Source of the DNA: Devosia sp. | GTDB taxonomy: Bacteria > Pseudomonadota > Alphaproteobacteria > Rhizobiales > Devosiaceae | Length of the DNA stretch: 48,997 nucleotides | Assembly: GCF_030689745.1 (NCBI RefSeq) | Contig: NZ_JAUYGL010000212.1 | Span: forward strand, 1 to 48,997 | Direction: 5' to 3' | Shown: positions 17,255 to 25,969 of the stretch, piece after piece | Numbering within the stretch: the first letter of the stretch is position 1 | How the letters are laid out: every line of letters starts with the position of its first letter | Translations under genes and position numbers: made by a program | The notes under the pieces: model-generated | The model's database searches: none | Seen by the model: only the letters and a program-made list of their open reading frames with translations | What the model was told of the DNA's origin: nothing

Positions 17255-17280
17255 CGGGTGCGTGGTGCGCACCCGGATTT
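17255..17280 (+). terminator. Probable intrinsic terminator after the SDR gene
   Basis: CGGGTGCG / CGCACCCG, an 8-base perfect stem with a five-base loop, 26 bases after the SDR stop. The downstream T-run is short (ATTT), so termination may be partial. Confidence 0.55.
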
Positions 17281-17405
17281 CGCGTGAGATCAGGCGCCGG
17301 AGACGACCAGCCCTCGACCACTTGCACAATTCTGCTTTCAGTGAGAGGTATTGTGGTTCAAGATCGTGCAATTGCTGCGACTGCCTAACTGATTGGAGTG
17401 GAACA

Positions 17406-18314
17406 TTGGGCATACCTATTGAGGAGATCCGGCACCTAATCGACCGGCACGCCAGATCGGACATGGGAACGCCTATTCCCGGCATCATGCTTGCGCGACA
17501 CGACATATCGGCGCACGAACAATCGATGTCGGGTACGGTGATGGCGCTTGTGGCCCAGGGCACCAAGCGCATCGCCCTTGGCGACAGGGTCTATGAATAT
17601 GGCCCGGGGCAGTATCTGGTCGCCTCGATAGACCTGCCCGTAACCGGCCAGTTTCTGGATGCCAGTCCAGATCATCCTGCGCTTGGATTTGGATTCGTGC
17701 TTGATCCCATGCTGGTGGCTGAACTGCTGCTTCAGGCAGGTTCTGACCGGGTCCGGCACGGCTATGGGCCGCCGCCTTCCAGTATGCTGGTCAGCAACGC
17801 ACCCGCAGCGATGACAGACGCGGTATTGCGTCTGCTGCGTTTGCTGGATTCCCCAAGTGACATCGCGGTTTTGGCTCCTCTTATCAAGCGAGAAATCCTC
17901 TGGTGGCTCATTGTCGGAGAGCAAGGCAGTGCGGTGCGCCAGCTGGGGCTCGCTGACAGCCACCTCAGCCATATCTCCCGTGCTGTTCGCTGGATCCGCG
18001 AACACCATGCGAGATCCTTCAAGGTGGAAGATGTGGCTGAGTTTGTGGGCATGAGCGCCTCCGCGTTCTACCGCAACTTCCAGGCAGTTACGGCCATGAG
18101 CCCGATCCAGTTCCAGAAGCAAATTCGATTGCAGGAGGCGAGGCTGCTGCTTGCAACGCACCCCAACGAAGTGACCTGGGTCGGCTTCAAAGTGGGCTAC
18201 GAGAGCGCTTCACAGTTCAGCCGAGAATATCGCCGTCACTTCGGTACCGCGCCGAGTCAGGATGCGCTTGCTCTGCGGAGCAGGTCGACGCCGGGGGGCA
18301 CTATGCTCGTCTGA
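17406..18314 (+). CDS. AraC family transcriptional regulator, AraC_N (YqhC-like) type
   Basis: A 302-residue regulator. The N-terminal domain (GIMLARHDIS, VALVAQGTKR-like segment ALVAQGTKRIALGDRVYEYG, YLVASIDLPVTGQF) fits the AraC_N family, whose best-known member YqhC senses aldehydes and activates the yqhD aldehyde reductase. The C-terminal HTH pair is FKVEDVAEFVGMSASAFYRNF and VGFKVGYESASQFSREYRRHFG. I start it at a TTG preceded by GGAG (gattggagtggaaca); the first ATG in frame is 19 codons later inside the domain. It is convergent with mocA and lies upstream of the aldehyde oxidoreductase genes, so control of that cluster by an aldehyde signal is a reasonable inference. Confidence 0.85.
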   Translation: MGIPIEEIRHLIDRHARSDMGTPIPGIMLARHDISAHEQSMSGTVMALVAQGTKRIALGDRVYEYGPGQYLVASIDLPVTGQFLDASPDHPALGFGFVLDPMLVAELLLQAGSDRVRHGYGPPPSSMLVSNAPAAMTDAVLRLLRLLDSPSDIAVLAPLIKREILWWLIVGEQGSAVRQLGLADSHLSHISRAVRWIREHHARSFKVEDVAEFVGMSASAFYRNFQAVTAMSPIQFQKQIRLQEARLLLATHPNEVTWVGFKVGYESASQFSREYRRHFGTAPSQDALALRSRSTPGGTMLV

Positions 18315-18446
18315 GGACCAATCCCAGAAAAGCGCGGGCAATCGGATAGCTTTCATCTTGAGCCTGAGCTGGTCACATCGACCATGCGCAGTCTTGCAGC
18401 GAGGTGCTTGGATGGGCCTGCGAGCCAGACGCGAAGCTTGCCAGCC

Positions 18447-19013
18447 TCAACGATTGATATCGCTGGGAACGTCAATATCGGCAAGTTCAGAAGGCTTGGC
18501 AAACACCACCTCGCCAGCGCTGAGGAGTTTGCGAGCGCCGAGGTCGCCTTCCAGCGAGCGCAACTCAGAGAAATAGCGACCCGAGAATGCGGCTGGGGGA
18601 CACCGCACGAGGTCATGCCCAGCGGAAGATGAGACGATACCGGCCGGCCCGAGAGCCTCAACCACTTTCAGCAGGTGCTGTTCTGTTACAAACGGCATGT
18701 CTGCAAGGCACACTAGGATGGCAGAAGTGTCGCCTGCAGCCGCTAGCCCGGTCAGAATGGAACTGGAAATGCCGCGCTCGGGCACGGCGTTAACGGCGAT
18801 CTCGTACCCCTCGGTCGCCAGGAGGCGTGCAACCCCGCCGTCGGATTCGCGACAGACAGCGATATGCTTGGCGCAAGAAAGCCGACGTAAAGTTCTTGCA
18901 GCGTGCAAAGCGAGAGGCTGCCCTGCCAAGCCTGTGAGCAGCTTGTTCGCCCCGAAGCGCCGGGACATGCCCGCCGCGAGAAAGATGGCAGTCGTGGAAC
19001 TCAGGTCGGACAT
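18447..19013 (-). CDS. mocA: MocA-like molybdenum cofactor cytidylyltransferase (nucleotidyltransferase family)
   Basis: A 188-residue NTP-transferase-fold protein. The nucleotide-binding signature LAAGMSRRFGANKLL is at residues 11-25, and the metal-binding acidic motif sits in LVCLADMPFV. MocA joins CMP to molybdopterin, making the cytosine-dinucleotide form used by xanthine-oxidase-family enzymes such as PaoC; MobA makes the guanine form instead. The adjacent, divergent gene cluster encodes just such an enzyme, which favours MocA over MobA; the residues that separate the two could not be checked by alignment. The open frame extends 33 codons upstream of the ATG used here. Confidence 0.85.
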   Translation of the reverse strand: MSDLSSTTAIFLAAGMSRRFGANKLLTGLAGQPLALHAARTLRRLSCAKHIAVCRESDGGVARLLATEGYEIAVNAVPERGISSSILTGLAAAGDTSAILVCLADMPFVTEQHLLKVVEALGPAGIVSSSAGHDLVRCPPAAFSGRYFSELRSLEGDLGARKLLSAGEVVFAKPSELADIDVPSDINR

Positions 19014-19263
19014 TGCTCGTGCTTCACTATTGCGGACTCGGGCCAGTGTGCGTCGAGGCTTGCCTCCCGTTTCGCTTATATTGCCCGTGGCACCGGGATC
19101 GAAGGTCACCAAATTCGCTACCCTCGAAAGGCCCCGGTTGCAACGAGGTGAGCGCCGGCCATCGACAAAGACGGACGGTCAAGCACGTTTTTCGGACACC
19201 GGCGTATGGCTGGCTGATTGATTTGAGCGGTAGCGTCTGGGACCCAGAGAAGTGGATCTCCAG

Positions 19264-19893
19264 ATGAAACCGTCCGACATCAAAGTTTCAAGACGCACCG
19301 TCCTCATCGGCACCGCAGCGACCGCGGCCATTGCATCCGTGAGGCCCTCCTTGGGGGCCACCGGCGATGAAGTCGCTGCAGCCAGGATGCCGCTCTCACT
19401 TTCCATCAATCGGCGCAGCTATGACGTGGAGGTCGATCCGCGCACTACTTTGCTCGACTTGCTCCGAGAAAACCTCAAGCTCACCGGAACCAAGAAAGGC
19501 TGTGATCATGGCCAATGCGGCGCGTGCACGGTCATCGTCAACGGCCGGCGGATCAATTCGTGCCTGTCCCTTGCGCTGATGCACCAGGGCGACGAGTGCA
19601 CGACAATCGAGGGGCTGGGCGAACCGGATCAGTTGCACGAGGTGCAGAGCGCGTTCATCAAGCACGATGCCTTTCAGTGCGGTTACTGCACGCCGGGGCA
19701 GATCTGCTCGTCGGTCGCTGTGATGGACGAGATCAAGCGCGGCGTTCCCAGCCACGTGATGGCCGACGTCGCCGCCCAACCTGGCTTTACCGAAACAGAA
19801 GTGCGCGAACGGATGAGTGGTAATATCTGCCGTTGCGGCGCCTATTCCAACATCCTGGACGCAATCATGGACGTTGGAGGAGCCACGTCATGA
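19264..19893 (+). CDS. paoA: Periplasmic aldehyde oxidoreductase, 2Fe-2S subunit PaoA-like, Tat-exported
   Basis: A 209-residue Fe-S subunit of a xanthine-oxidase-family enzyme. A twin-arginine signal ([13 protein letters not shown], Arg10-Arg11) precedes the mature part, as in E. coli PaoA (YagT). Two [2Fe-2S] clusters are accounted for: Cys80, Cys85, Cys88 and Cys100 in the plant-ferredoxin-type N-terminal domain, and Cys139, Cys142, Cys189 and Cys191 in the helical C-terminal domain. The ATG with GAGAAG upstream is preferred; a GTG four codons earlier is possible. Its stop overlaps the paoB start by four bases (ATGA). The Tat signal would carry the folded trimer to the periplasm. Confidence 0.92.
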   Translation: MKPSDIKVSRRTVLIGTAATAAIASVRPSLGATGDEVAAARMPLSLSINRRSYDVEVDPRTTLLDLLRENLKLTGTKKGCDHGQCGACTVIVNGRRINSCLSLALMHQGDECTTIEGLGEPDQLHEVQSAFIKHDAFQCGYCTPGQICSSVAVMDEIKRGVPSHVMADVAAQPGFTETEVRERMSGNICRCGAYSNILDAIMDVGGATS

Positions 19894-20840
19894 GGCCATT
19901 TAGCTACCAACGAGCAACATCCGCAGCGGAGGCACTACGGCTCGCTTCCGAACTCCCAGGCGCCAGATTCATCGCCGGTGGCACCAACCTTCTCGATCTG
20001 ATGAAGCTGAGCATTGAGCGTCCGTCCCACCTGATAGACATCAATCGCATTGGCCTCGATCGCATCGAGGACACGCCGGAAGGCGGACTGCGTATCGGTG
20101 CATTGGTTCGAAACACCGATCTGGCTTCTCACAAGCGTGTCCGCAAGGAATATGCGGTTCTGACCAAGGCAGTGGTCGCGGGTGCCTCGGGCCAGATCCG
20201 AAACAAGGCCTCGACCGCCGGCAATCTGTTGCAGCGCACACGCTGCCCCTATTTTTACAACACCGACCAGCCGTGCAACAAACGCAATCCCGGCAGCGGG
20301 TGCTCGGCCATTGGCGGGTTCAGTCGCAGTCTCGCCATCATCGGCGCCAGCGACACTTGCATTGCTACCCAACCCAGCGACATGGCCGTCGCTCTGCGCC
20401 TGCTCGACGCTATCATCGAAATCGAACGTCAGGATGGATCAGGCCGAACCATCCCCATTGCCGACCTCTACAAGGCACCCGGTACGTCACCTGATGTGGA
20501 GACAACGCTCGCGGCAGGAGAATTGATCACAGCGGTCGTGCTTCCACCGCCATCGGGTGGCAAACATTTTTACCACAAGGTCCGCGACCGGGCCTCTTAC
20601 GCCTTCGCGCTGGTCTCGGTCGCAGTAATTGTCCACGACAATGGCAGTGGCAAAGTTGCCCTGGGCGGTGTGGCCCCAAAGCCCTGGCGCCTGGAAACTG
20701 CCGACGCCGCTCTCCCCCTTGGTGCAGAAGCGGCCACCGCCACTCTGCTGGCTAGCGCCACTCCAACCCACGAGAATGCGTACAAGATCCCGCTTGTTGA
20801 ACGCACTCTAGGCTCCATTCTCTCCCAGGCGAGGAGTTGA
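19890..20840 (+). CDS. paoB: Aldehyde oxidoreductase FAD-binding subunit PaoB-like, with extra 4Fe-4S loop
   Basis: A 316-residue FAD subunit of the CoxM/PCMH type with the flavin motif AGGTN at residues 29-33 and the second motif STAGNLLQ around 108-115. A Cys-rich insertion, RCPYF...[12 protein letters not shown], gives Cys119, Cys129 and Cys138; Cys157 (SDTCIAT) may be the fourth ligand. This matches the [4Fe-4S] loop found in E. coli PaoB (YagS) and 4-hydroxybenzoyl-CoA reductase, and distinguishes it from ordinary xanthine dehydrogenase subunits. It passes electrons from the Fe-S subunit to an acceptor through FAD. Translationally coupled to paoA; paoC starts 3 bases after its stop. Confidence 0.92.
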   Translation: MRPFSYQRATSAAEALRLASELPGARFIAGGTNLLDLMKLSIERPSHLIDINRIGLDRIEDTPEGGLRIGALVRNTDLASHKRVRKEYAVLTKAVVAGASGQIRNKASTAGNLLQRTRCPYFYNTDQPCNKRNPGSGCSAIGGFSRSLAIIGASDTCIATQPSDMAVALRLLDAIIEIERQDGSGRTIPIADLYKAPGTSPDVETTLAAGELITAVVLPPPSGGKHFYHKVRDRASYAFALVSVAVIVHDNGSGKVALGGVAPKPWRLETADAALPLGAEAATATLLASATPTHENAYKIPLVERTLGSILSQARS

Positions 20841-20843
20841 AGA

Positions 20844-23051
20844 ATGCGCTTTGACACTCCAGCTACGACCAACCCAATCGATCAACTTCGGGTCATCGGC
20901 AAACCCCATGATCGTATCGACGGCCCACTCAAGACAACCGGCAACGCGACCTATGCCTATGAGCAACATGCGGCCGCGCCGAATGCGGCCTATGGCTTCA
21001 TACTTGGAGCGGGCATCGCCAAGGGAACCATCAAGAGCATCGACCTTGATGAGGCACGCCGTGCTCCCGGCACCCTCGAAATCATCACCTATGAGAATGC
21101 GGGCCCCCTGGGATTTGCGCCCTTCATCCCTCGCACTGCGGCCTTGGCCGGTCCCAGGGTTACCCATTACCACCAGGCGATTGCACTCGTCGTGGCTGAG
21201 ACTTTCGAACAGGCCCGCGACGCAGCAAGCCATATAAGGATCACCTACAGCGAGGAAGCCGGCAGATACGACCTCGCGGCCCAATACGACACAGCTCCGA
21301 TAGCGCCGGACTATATTCTTGGTCCCTCCGAGATGAGGATCAATGACTTCGACGGGGCCTTCGCATCTGCGCCCTTTCAACTGGACGAGACGTATACAAC
21401 TCCACCTGAGAGTCACGCGATGATGGAACCACAGGCCACGACGGCCGTGTGGGAGGGAGACCAGCTCATCTGCTGGACTTCGACCCAGGGCATCGCAGTC
21501 GCCCTGGGCGACCTAGCCGCCGTGACCGGCATACCGCCGGAAAATATCCGGGTGGTGTCCCCGTTCATCGGTGGGGGGTTCGGCTCCAAGAGCTTCAACC
21601 ATGCCGACATCAGCCTGGCAGCGATCGCCGCCCGCATGGTGGGTCGCCCCGTCAAGGTGGCGATGCAGCGGCCTCTGGTCATCAACAACACCACACATCG
21701 GCCGGCCACCATCCAACGGATCAAGCTCGGCGCCAATGCTGATGGCAAGATTACCGCGATCGGCCATGAAGCTCTGTTCGGCAATGTCGAGAACGGCTGG
21801 CAGGAAAGCGCCATCGTGCCGACACGCCACCTTTATGCCGGGGCAAACCGGATGACGCTTGCACGAATGGCAACGCTGGACCTCCCCGAGGGCAGCACCA
21901 TGCGGGCCCCTTGCGAGGCCGCGGGCATGATGGCCCTCGAGATCGCCATGGATGAGATGGCCGAAAAACTGGGCATGGATCCGGTAGAGTTCCGTATCGT
22001 GAACGACACCCAGGTCAGTCCCGATCACCCCGAGCGGCCTTTCTCGTTACGCAAGCTCAATGAGTGCTTCCGGCTCGGTGCCGATCGATTTGGCTGGCAG
22101 GATCGCCCCTCGCGGCCGCGGGCGGTGCAGGAGGATGGCTGGTATATCGGAATGGGAACAGCGGCAGCTATTCGGGGGGCCTTGGCTTTCCCTTCAGCGG
22201 CACGCGTTCGCCTGGCCTCGGACGGCATCGTAACGGTCGAGTGCGACATGACCGACATCGGCACCGGCACCTACACCGTCCTGGCCCAGACGGCGGCGGA
22301 GATGATGGGCGTGGATATCGATCAGGTCGCTGTCTCGCTGGGGGACAGCAACCTGCCGGCGACTGCCGGCTCGGGCGGTCAGTATGGCTGCGCTTCATCG
22401 ACGGGCGCAGTCTACGCGGCCTGCGTGAAGTTGCGCGAACTGGTTGCGGAAACCTTGGGCTTTCCGGGTGGCGAGGCCATCTTCGAGGGCGGAATGGTTC
22501 GCCATGGCGAGACCTCCTTGCCACTGGCAATTGCTGCAGCAAATGGCGAACTGGCGGCCGAAGACCTGATGGAATATGGCGATCTGTTCCAGACCTTCGA
22601 TCAGCAGACTTTTGGCGCCCACTTTGTGAAGGTCGCCGTGAACTCGGCGACTGCTGAAGTGCGCGTCCGCAGCATGCTGATGGTGTGCGCGGCCGGCCGA
22701 ATCCTCAATCCCAAGACTGCACGCAGCCAGGTCATTGGCGGCATGACCATGGGTCTCGGTGGCGCTTTGATGGAGGAGTTGGTGGTCGACAAAAATCGCG
22801 GCTTTTTCGTCAACCACGACCTGGCCAGCTACGAAGTACCGGTTCACGCGGATATCCCTCATCAGGAGGTGGTCTTCCTTGACGAAGTGGACCCCTATAC
22901 TTCTCCGCTGAAGGCCAAAGGCGTTGGCGAGCTTGGAATTTCAGGTGTCGCAGCCGCAATAGCAAACGCGATCTACAATGCCACCGGTGTCCGAGTGCGT
23001 CAGTATCCGATGACCCTTGAAAAATACCTATCCGAACTCCCGCAGATTTAG
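20844..23051 (+). CDS. paoC: Aldehyde oxidoreductase molybdenum-binding subunit PaoC-like
   Basis: A 735-residue large subunit of the xanthine-oxidase family, close in length to E. coli PaoC (YagR, 732). It carries the N-terminal a/b hammerhead domain (DRIDGPLKTTGNATYAYE) and two molybdopterin-binding halves with PFIGGGFGSK and GSGGQYGCAS. The catalytic base is Glu696 in KGVGELG, equivalent to PaoC Glu692. It oxidises aldehydes to carboxylic acids with water as oxygen donor. It has no signal peptide of its own, as expected if exported with PaoA. The molybdenum cofactor should be the cytosine-dinucleotide form supplied by the neighbouring MocA-like enzyme. Confidence 0.93.
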   Translation: MRFDTPATTNPIDQLRVIGKPHDRIDGPLKTTGNATYAYEQHAAAPNAAYGFILGAGIAKGTIKSIDLDEARRAPGTLEIITYENAGPLGFAPFIPRTAALAGPRVTHYHQAIALVVAETFEQARDAASHIRITYSEEAGRYDLAAQYDTAPIAPDYILGPSEMRINDFDGAFASAPFQLDETYTTPPESHAMMEPQATTAVWEGDQLICWTSTQGIAVALGDLAAVTGIPPENIRVVSPFIGGGFGSKSFNHADISLAAIAARMVGRPVKVAMQRPLVINNTTHRPATIQRIKLGANADGKITAIGHEALFGNVENGWQESAIVPTRHLYAGANRMTLARMATLDLPEGSTMRAPCEAAGMMALEIAMDEMAEKLGMDPVEFRIVNDTQVSPDHPERPFSLRKLNECFRLGADRFGWQDRPSRPRAVQEDGWYIGMGTAAAIRGALAFPSAARVRLASDGIVTVECDMTDIGTGTYTVLAQTAAEMMGVDIDQVAVSLGDSNLPATAGSGGQYGCASSTGAVYAACVKLRELVAETLGFPGGEAIFEGGMVRHGETSLPLAIAAANGELAAEDLMEYGDLFQTFDQQTFGAHFVKVAVNSATAEVRVRSMLMVCAAGRILNPKTARSQVIGGMTMGLGGALMEELVVDKNRGFFVNHDLASYEVPVHADIPHQEVVFLDEVDPYTSPLKAKGVGELGISGVAAAIANAIYNATGVRVRQYPMTLEKYLSELPQI

Positions 23052-23070
23052 GTGGTTGGGACGGAATAGC

Positions 23071-24105
23071 ATGGGCGCAGGAATGTTGGCCAACATCGAG
23101 CCGGTCAGCTCAAGCGAGCTCTTCGATCTGCCAGACGCCTATCGCACCATCGGGGTGGCCAGAAATGTCGACTACTCACCGCTTCGGGCAATCATGGACT
23201 GGAGGCGTCAAGGCAAGAGGATTTGCCTGGTCACTCTGGTCAATGTGGAAGGTAGCGGCCCCCGTTCGGTCGGGTCGCAACTTGCAGTATCGGATGCTGG
23301 AGATATCGCCGGCTATCTTACCGGGGGTTGCCTCGAGCGAGAGCTGGCGCTGGTCGCTTACCAGACCATGCAAACTGGTAGGCGCCGGATCGAGCGATAC
23401 GGGAGGGGGTCGCGCTATATCGACTTGCGGTTACCCTGCGGATCCGGAATCGATGTGTTGTTCGACCCGCTCATCTCTGATGGCGTGATAGGCACCGCAG
23501 TGGACCACCTTTCGAAACGCCAACCATTTGAACTCGTTACCGACTTTGGTGGCGAGACCGCTGTTCTGGCGTGGCAACACCCTGCTGAGTTTGCAAGGCA
23601 AGACGCCATTGGCGATGGCCGTTTCACGAAGCTCTATCTCCCGCCCGTCCAGGTAAACCTGTTCGGCGAGGGTTTCACACCGATCCAACTCGCTAAACTG
23701 CTTGACGGTCTTGGCATCCTTTGCCGCGTCCACAGCGACGAGAGACTAACATTGCTGGCTGCTGAGGCCATTGGCATTCCCGTGCTCCCAATGTCCAGTT
23801 ACGGCATCCATTCCGAGGACCCCTGGACTGCTTCGGCGACGCTGTTCCATTCCCACGATCGGGAGGCACTCCTGCTCATGCAGCTGTTGCGGGGACAGTC
23901 GTTCTACGTTGGCGCGATCGGCGGCAGGCAGGCAGCAGCTCGTCGCGCTGCTCAAATGCTGGCAAAGGGCCTGGACAAAAAGGACCTCGATCGTCTGGTC
24001 GCACCGGCCGGCTCAATATCAAGCGCACGGACCGCTACAGAATTGGCCCTCGGTCTCACTACTCAAATACTTGATACTGCACGCCGGCTTCGGCGAGTGC
24101 TGTAA
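23071..24105 (+). CDS. paoD: XdhC-family maturation chaperone PaoD-like
   Basis: A 344-residue XdhC/CoxI family protein. The N-terminal XdhC domain contains LVTLVNVEGSGPRSVGSQLAV and GYLTGGCLERELA; the C-terminal Rossmann domain contains FYVGAIGGRQAAARRAAQ. Such proteins bind the molybdenum cofactor, protect it while the terminal sulfur ligand is added and insert it into the apo-enzyme; E. coli PaoD (YagQ) does this for PaoABC. The ATG at MGAGMLANIEP follows a GGGACGGAA ribosome site 19 bases after the paoC stop, so it is the fourth gene of the pao operon. It has no catalytic activity of its own in known systems. Confidence 0.9.
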   Translation: MGAGMLANIEPVSSSELFDLPDAYRTIGVARNVDYSPLRAIMDWRRQGKRICLVTLVNVEGSGPRSVGSQLAVSDAGDIAGYLTGGCLERELALVAYQTMQTGRRRIERYGRGSRYIDLRLPCGSGIDVLFDPLISDGVIGTAVDHLSKRQPFELVTDFGGETAVLAWQHPAEFARQDAIGDGRFTKLYLPPVQVNLFGEGFTPIQLAKLLDGLGILCRVHSDERLTLLAAEAIGIPVLPMSSYGIHSEDPWTASATLFHSHDREALLLMQLLRGQSFYVGAIGGRQAAARRAAQMLAKGLDKKDLDRLVAPAGSISSARTATELALGLTTQILDTARRLRRVL

Positions 24106-24234
24106 GGCGATCGCGAGGGCGCTGGAGCCTGGAAGTGACGTGAGGAAATCGGTCGCGTGAGCTGATCGCCAGAACTCAGCGACTCGCTGTGCGACCGCAG
24201 CTCAAACCTACGAAGGCCATGGCTCCTGTATTAG

Positions 24235-24275
24235 TCGGACGACCTGGGTCCCTTGCGGGTGCTCAGGTCGTCCGA
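24235..24275. repeat. Long perfect inverted repeat (12-base arms) downstream of the pao operon
   Basis: TCGGACGACCTG, 17 bases, CAGGTCGTCCGA. The loop can pair further (GG/TC-rich), giving an extended hairpin. No T-run follows on either strand. It is 130 bases past the paoD stop and 53 bases past the end of the leftward small secreted gene. Possible roles: an RNA-stabilising or Rho-associated 3' hairpin, a transcription-factor dyad, or the footprint of a small mobile element. Confidence 0.65.
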
Positions 24276-24327
24276 AATCATGGCCCTGTCGCTATGTTAC
24301 GACATGGCTGTTGTCTCGCTGCACAGC

Positions 24328-24603
24328 TCAGGAGTTCGAGCCGTCTGCAACGGGGCGCAGGGTGTTCTTGTCCACGAGGACCGTACGATTGGCGCCGTTC
24401 TGGTCTTGCGTATGAACAACGATATTGTCGCCCCAGGCTTCGACCCGGTTCACATCGATACCAGAATACTCAGCCAGATCGGCGGTGATCGACGGGATGG
24501 AGCGGCCATGGATATCGTGATTGTCGGACGCGTTTTCCGAGCCGATGGCGACGGACGAGAGAAGAACGAGGGCGACGGGGACGACGCTGATATTGCGAAA
24601 CAT
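24328..24603 (-). CDS. Small secreted hypothetical protein (91 residues)
   Basis: Starts MFRNISVVPVALVLLSSVAIG, a signal peptide with cleavage likely after Gly21 or shortly beyond, giving a mature acidic protein of about 70 residues. AAGGAAA sits at good distance before the ATG. The mature part contains IPSITADLAEYSGIDVNRVEAWG and a beta-strand-like NRTVLVDKNTLRPV; it resembles small periplasmic PepSY-like or DUF-type proteins in size, but I do not recognise the family. No Cys. Standalone between the pao operon (convergent) and the GNAT gene. Confidence 0.7.
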   Translation of the reverse strand: MFRNISVVPVALVLLSSVAIGSENASDNHDIHGRSIPSITADLAEYSGIDVNRVEAWGDNIVVHTQDQNGANRTVLVDKNTLRPVADGSNS

Positions 24604-24848
24604 GGTGATTTCCTTTCGAGGTTGCTTCGGCTTCTGTTGTTCGCCGATGACCTCACTTAATCACCACCCCCTCCCACGCCGTTAGGGCGATCCTCCCTTC
24701 AACTTGCTCAATTCTATCAAATAGGAGAATTATAGATTTCCCGCCGCGTCACCTGGAAGCGACCGCCCAGTCACTTCGTCCCTAGCACCCACCCCCAAGT
24801 TTGGCTGCCAGATCGGCATAGCCCCGCGTCCGCGTTGGGCGAGAGACA

Positions 24849-25451
24849 TCAGACTCTGTCGTACGACATAAAATACCGGCGCCCGCTGCCGCCATGAGCC
24901 GACTTTTTATTCTCGTCCACTCGAAACACAGAAAAACCCAGCCGGTTGTAAAGTGCGAATGCTGAGGCATTGCGTTCCAAAACATCAAGCTCCAGATAGT
25001 TATTGTGTTCCATGGCGTATCTCATCATCGTCGTGGCAATTCCTTGCCCCCTGTGATGTTTGGAGACTGCAACGGCCTCGATCCGGCAACCTTCCTTCTG
25101 GAGGGCGCTGGTGCGTTGGAATTCTGCCTTCAATGCAAGATAGGTGAAAAACCCGCTTATAGGGCCAAGGTGCTTGAGGAAGAGCCCCAGTTGCAGCCTC
25201 ATGAACCACTCACGTGAGTCAGTCAGGGCAAATATGCCGACAAGCTCGCCCTCCGCGAAAGTTCCATAAAAGTGGTCAAACAGGAGAGAATTATGAAACA
25301 ATGCAGTCAGTACAGACCTGTCGGGTGTTATCTGTTTTAGATCGTCATAGTAGTCATCGACAAAAATCGCTGTAACATTGGTCTTTGTTCGTCCTTTGGA
25401 CCAATTTTTTGTATTGATATACTTGGCATTGGGGTCCACTCCATTGTTCAC
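24849..25451 (-). CDS. GNAT family N-acetyltransferase, AT-richer than its neighbours
   Basis: A 200-residue protein. The acetyl-CoA-binding motif A is clear: EAVAVSKHHRGQGIATTMM, followed by LELDVLERNASAFALYNRLGF, the standard GNAT motif B. The first 90 residues (TNVTAIFVDDYYDDLKQI, HFYGTFAEGELVGIFAL) form the substrate side. Its codons use clearly more A and T than the flanking genes (Asn AAT, Lys AAA, Ile ATA and similar), which suggests recent acquisition. It lies about 210 bases from a tRNA gene. The substrate is unknown; ribosomal-protein or small-molecule acetylation are both possible. Confidence 0.85.
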   Translation of the reverse strand: MNNGVDPNAKYINTKNWSKGRTKTNVTAIFVDDYYDDLKQITPDRSVLTALFHNSLLFDHFYGTFAEGELVGIFALTDSREWFMRLQLGLFLKHLGPISGFFTYLALKAEFQRTSALQKEGCRIEAVAVSKHHRGQGIATTMMRYAMEHNNYLELDVLERNASAFALYNRLGFSVFRVDENKKSAHGGSGRRYFMSYDRV

Positions 25452-25620
25452 GATTCACCCATCGCCAGAAGATCCAGGGGGCTGGGAGATTCCCTCGAGA
25501 GCAGAGTGCACGTCCTCCGGGTCGGTGTGAATATCGAACGCGCGACCGATCGGGACAGTAGCGACCTGGCTGCGGCGCACAGCTTTCCGCAGTTTACGGG
25601 TCTCACAGCACGCCCAAACC

Positions 25621-25655
25621 AAAAAACCCTCAGAAACCGTTCGGTCTCCAAGGGT
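25621..25655 (-). terminator. Intrinsic terminator after tRNA-Met
   Basis: Read leftward: ACCCTTGGAGACC, loop, GGTTTCTGAGGGT, then TTTTT. Two stem segments (CCCT/AGGG and GAGACC/GGTTTC) stack with a small internal loop. Eight bases beyond the mature tRNA 3' end. Confidence 0.85.
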
Positions 25656-25662
25656 CTTGAAT

Positions 25663-25739
25663 TGGTAGCGAAGCCCAGATTTGAACTGGGGACACGCGGA
25701 TTATGATTCCGCTGCTCTAACCAACTGAGCTACTTCGCC
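25663..25739 (-). tRNA. tRNA-Met (anticodon CAU)
   Basis: A 77-base cloverleaf including encoded CCA. Acceptor GGCGAAG pairs with CTTCGCT (first pair G-U). D-arm is in GTAGCTCAGTTGGTTAGAGC, anticodon stem GCGGA/TCCGC encloses the loop ATCATAA with CAT, and the T-arm is CCCAG-TTCAAAT-CTGGG. The anticodon CAU also occurs in the tRNA-Ile that carries lysidine; the overall sequence fits rhizobial elongator Met better, but identity elements were not scored. It is not the initiator, which would lack a normal first pair and carry GGG/CCC in the anticodon stem. Confidence 0.92.
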
Positions 25740-25784
25740 AAAAGCCTTGCGCGCGCCCGATCGGGACGCGGTGCAATTGCCGAC

Positions 25785-25813
25785 TATTTAGGTTTGGCGA
25801 CCGCCACTGTCAA
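25785..25813 (-). promoter_or_regulatory. Sigma-70-type promoter for the tRNA gene
   Basis: Leftward TTGACA (25813-25808), 17-base spacer, TAAATA (25790-25785). The -35 is the exact consensus and spacing is optimal. Start of transcription is expected about 40 bases before the mature tRNA 5' end. The best housekeeping promoter in the window. Confidence 0.8.
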
Positions 25814-25969
25814 GCGGCTTGCCGCCTTGCTTCTGCGATCACACGCGCGCTGTTCAAATATTGACACCAGTCTGTCCTGATAGCGCTGCTGCCAAATCCT
25901 GGCGCGATGCACTACATCTAGGCCAACAGGCACGACGCCCCCCGCGTCGGCCAACAGGAGACAGTACCC

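Noticed and set aside
19264-23051. Xanthine dehydrogenase or CO dehydrogenase instead of an aldehyde oxidoreductase
   Set aside because: The Tat signal, the Cys-rich loop in the FAD subunit and gene order paoA-paoB-paoC-paoD fit PaoABC better; no purine genes are nearby.
25663-25739. tRNA-Met as an attachment site with a duplicated 3' end
   Set aside because: No second copy of the tRNA 3' sequence and no integrase gene were seen in the window; kept only as a general suspicion.
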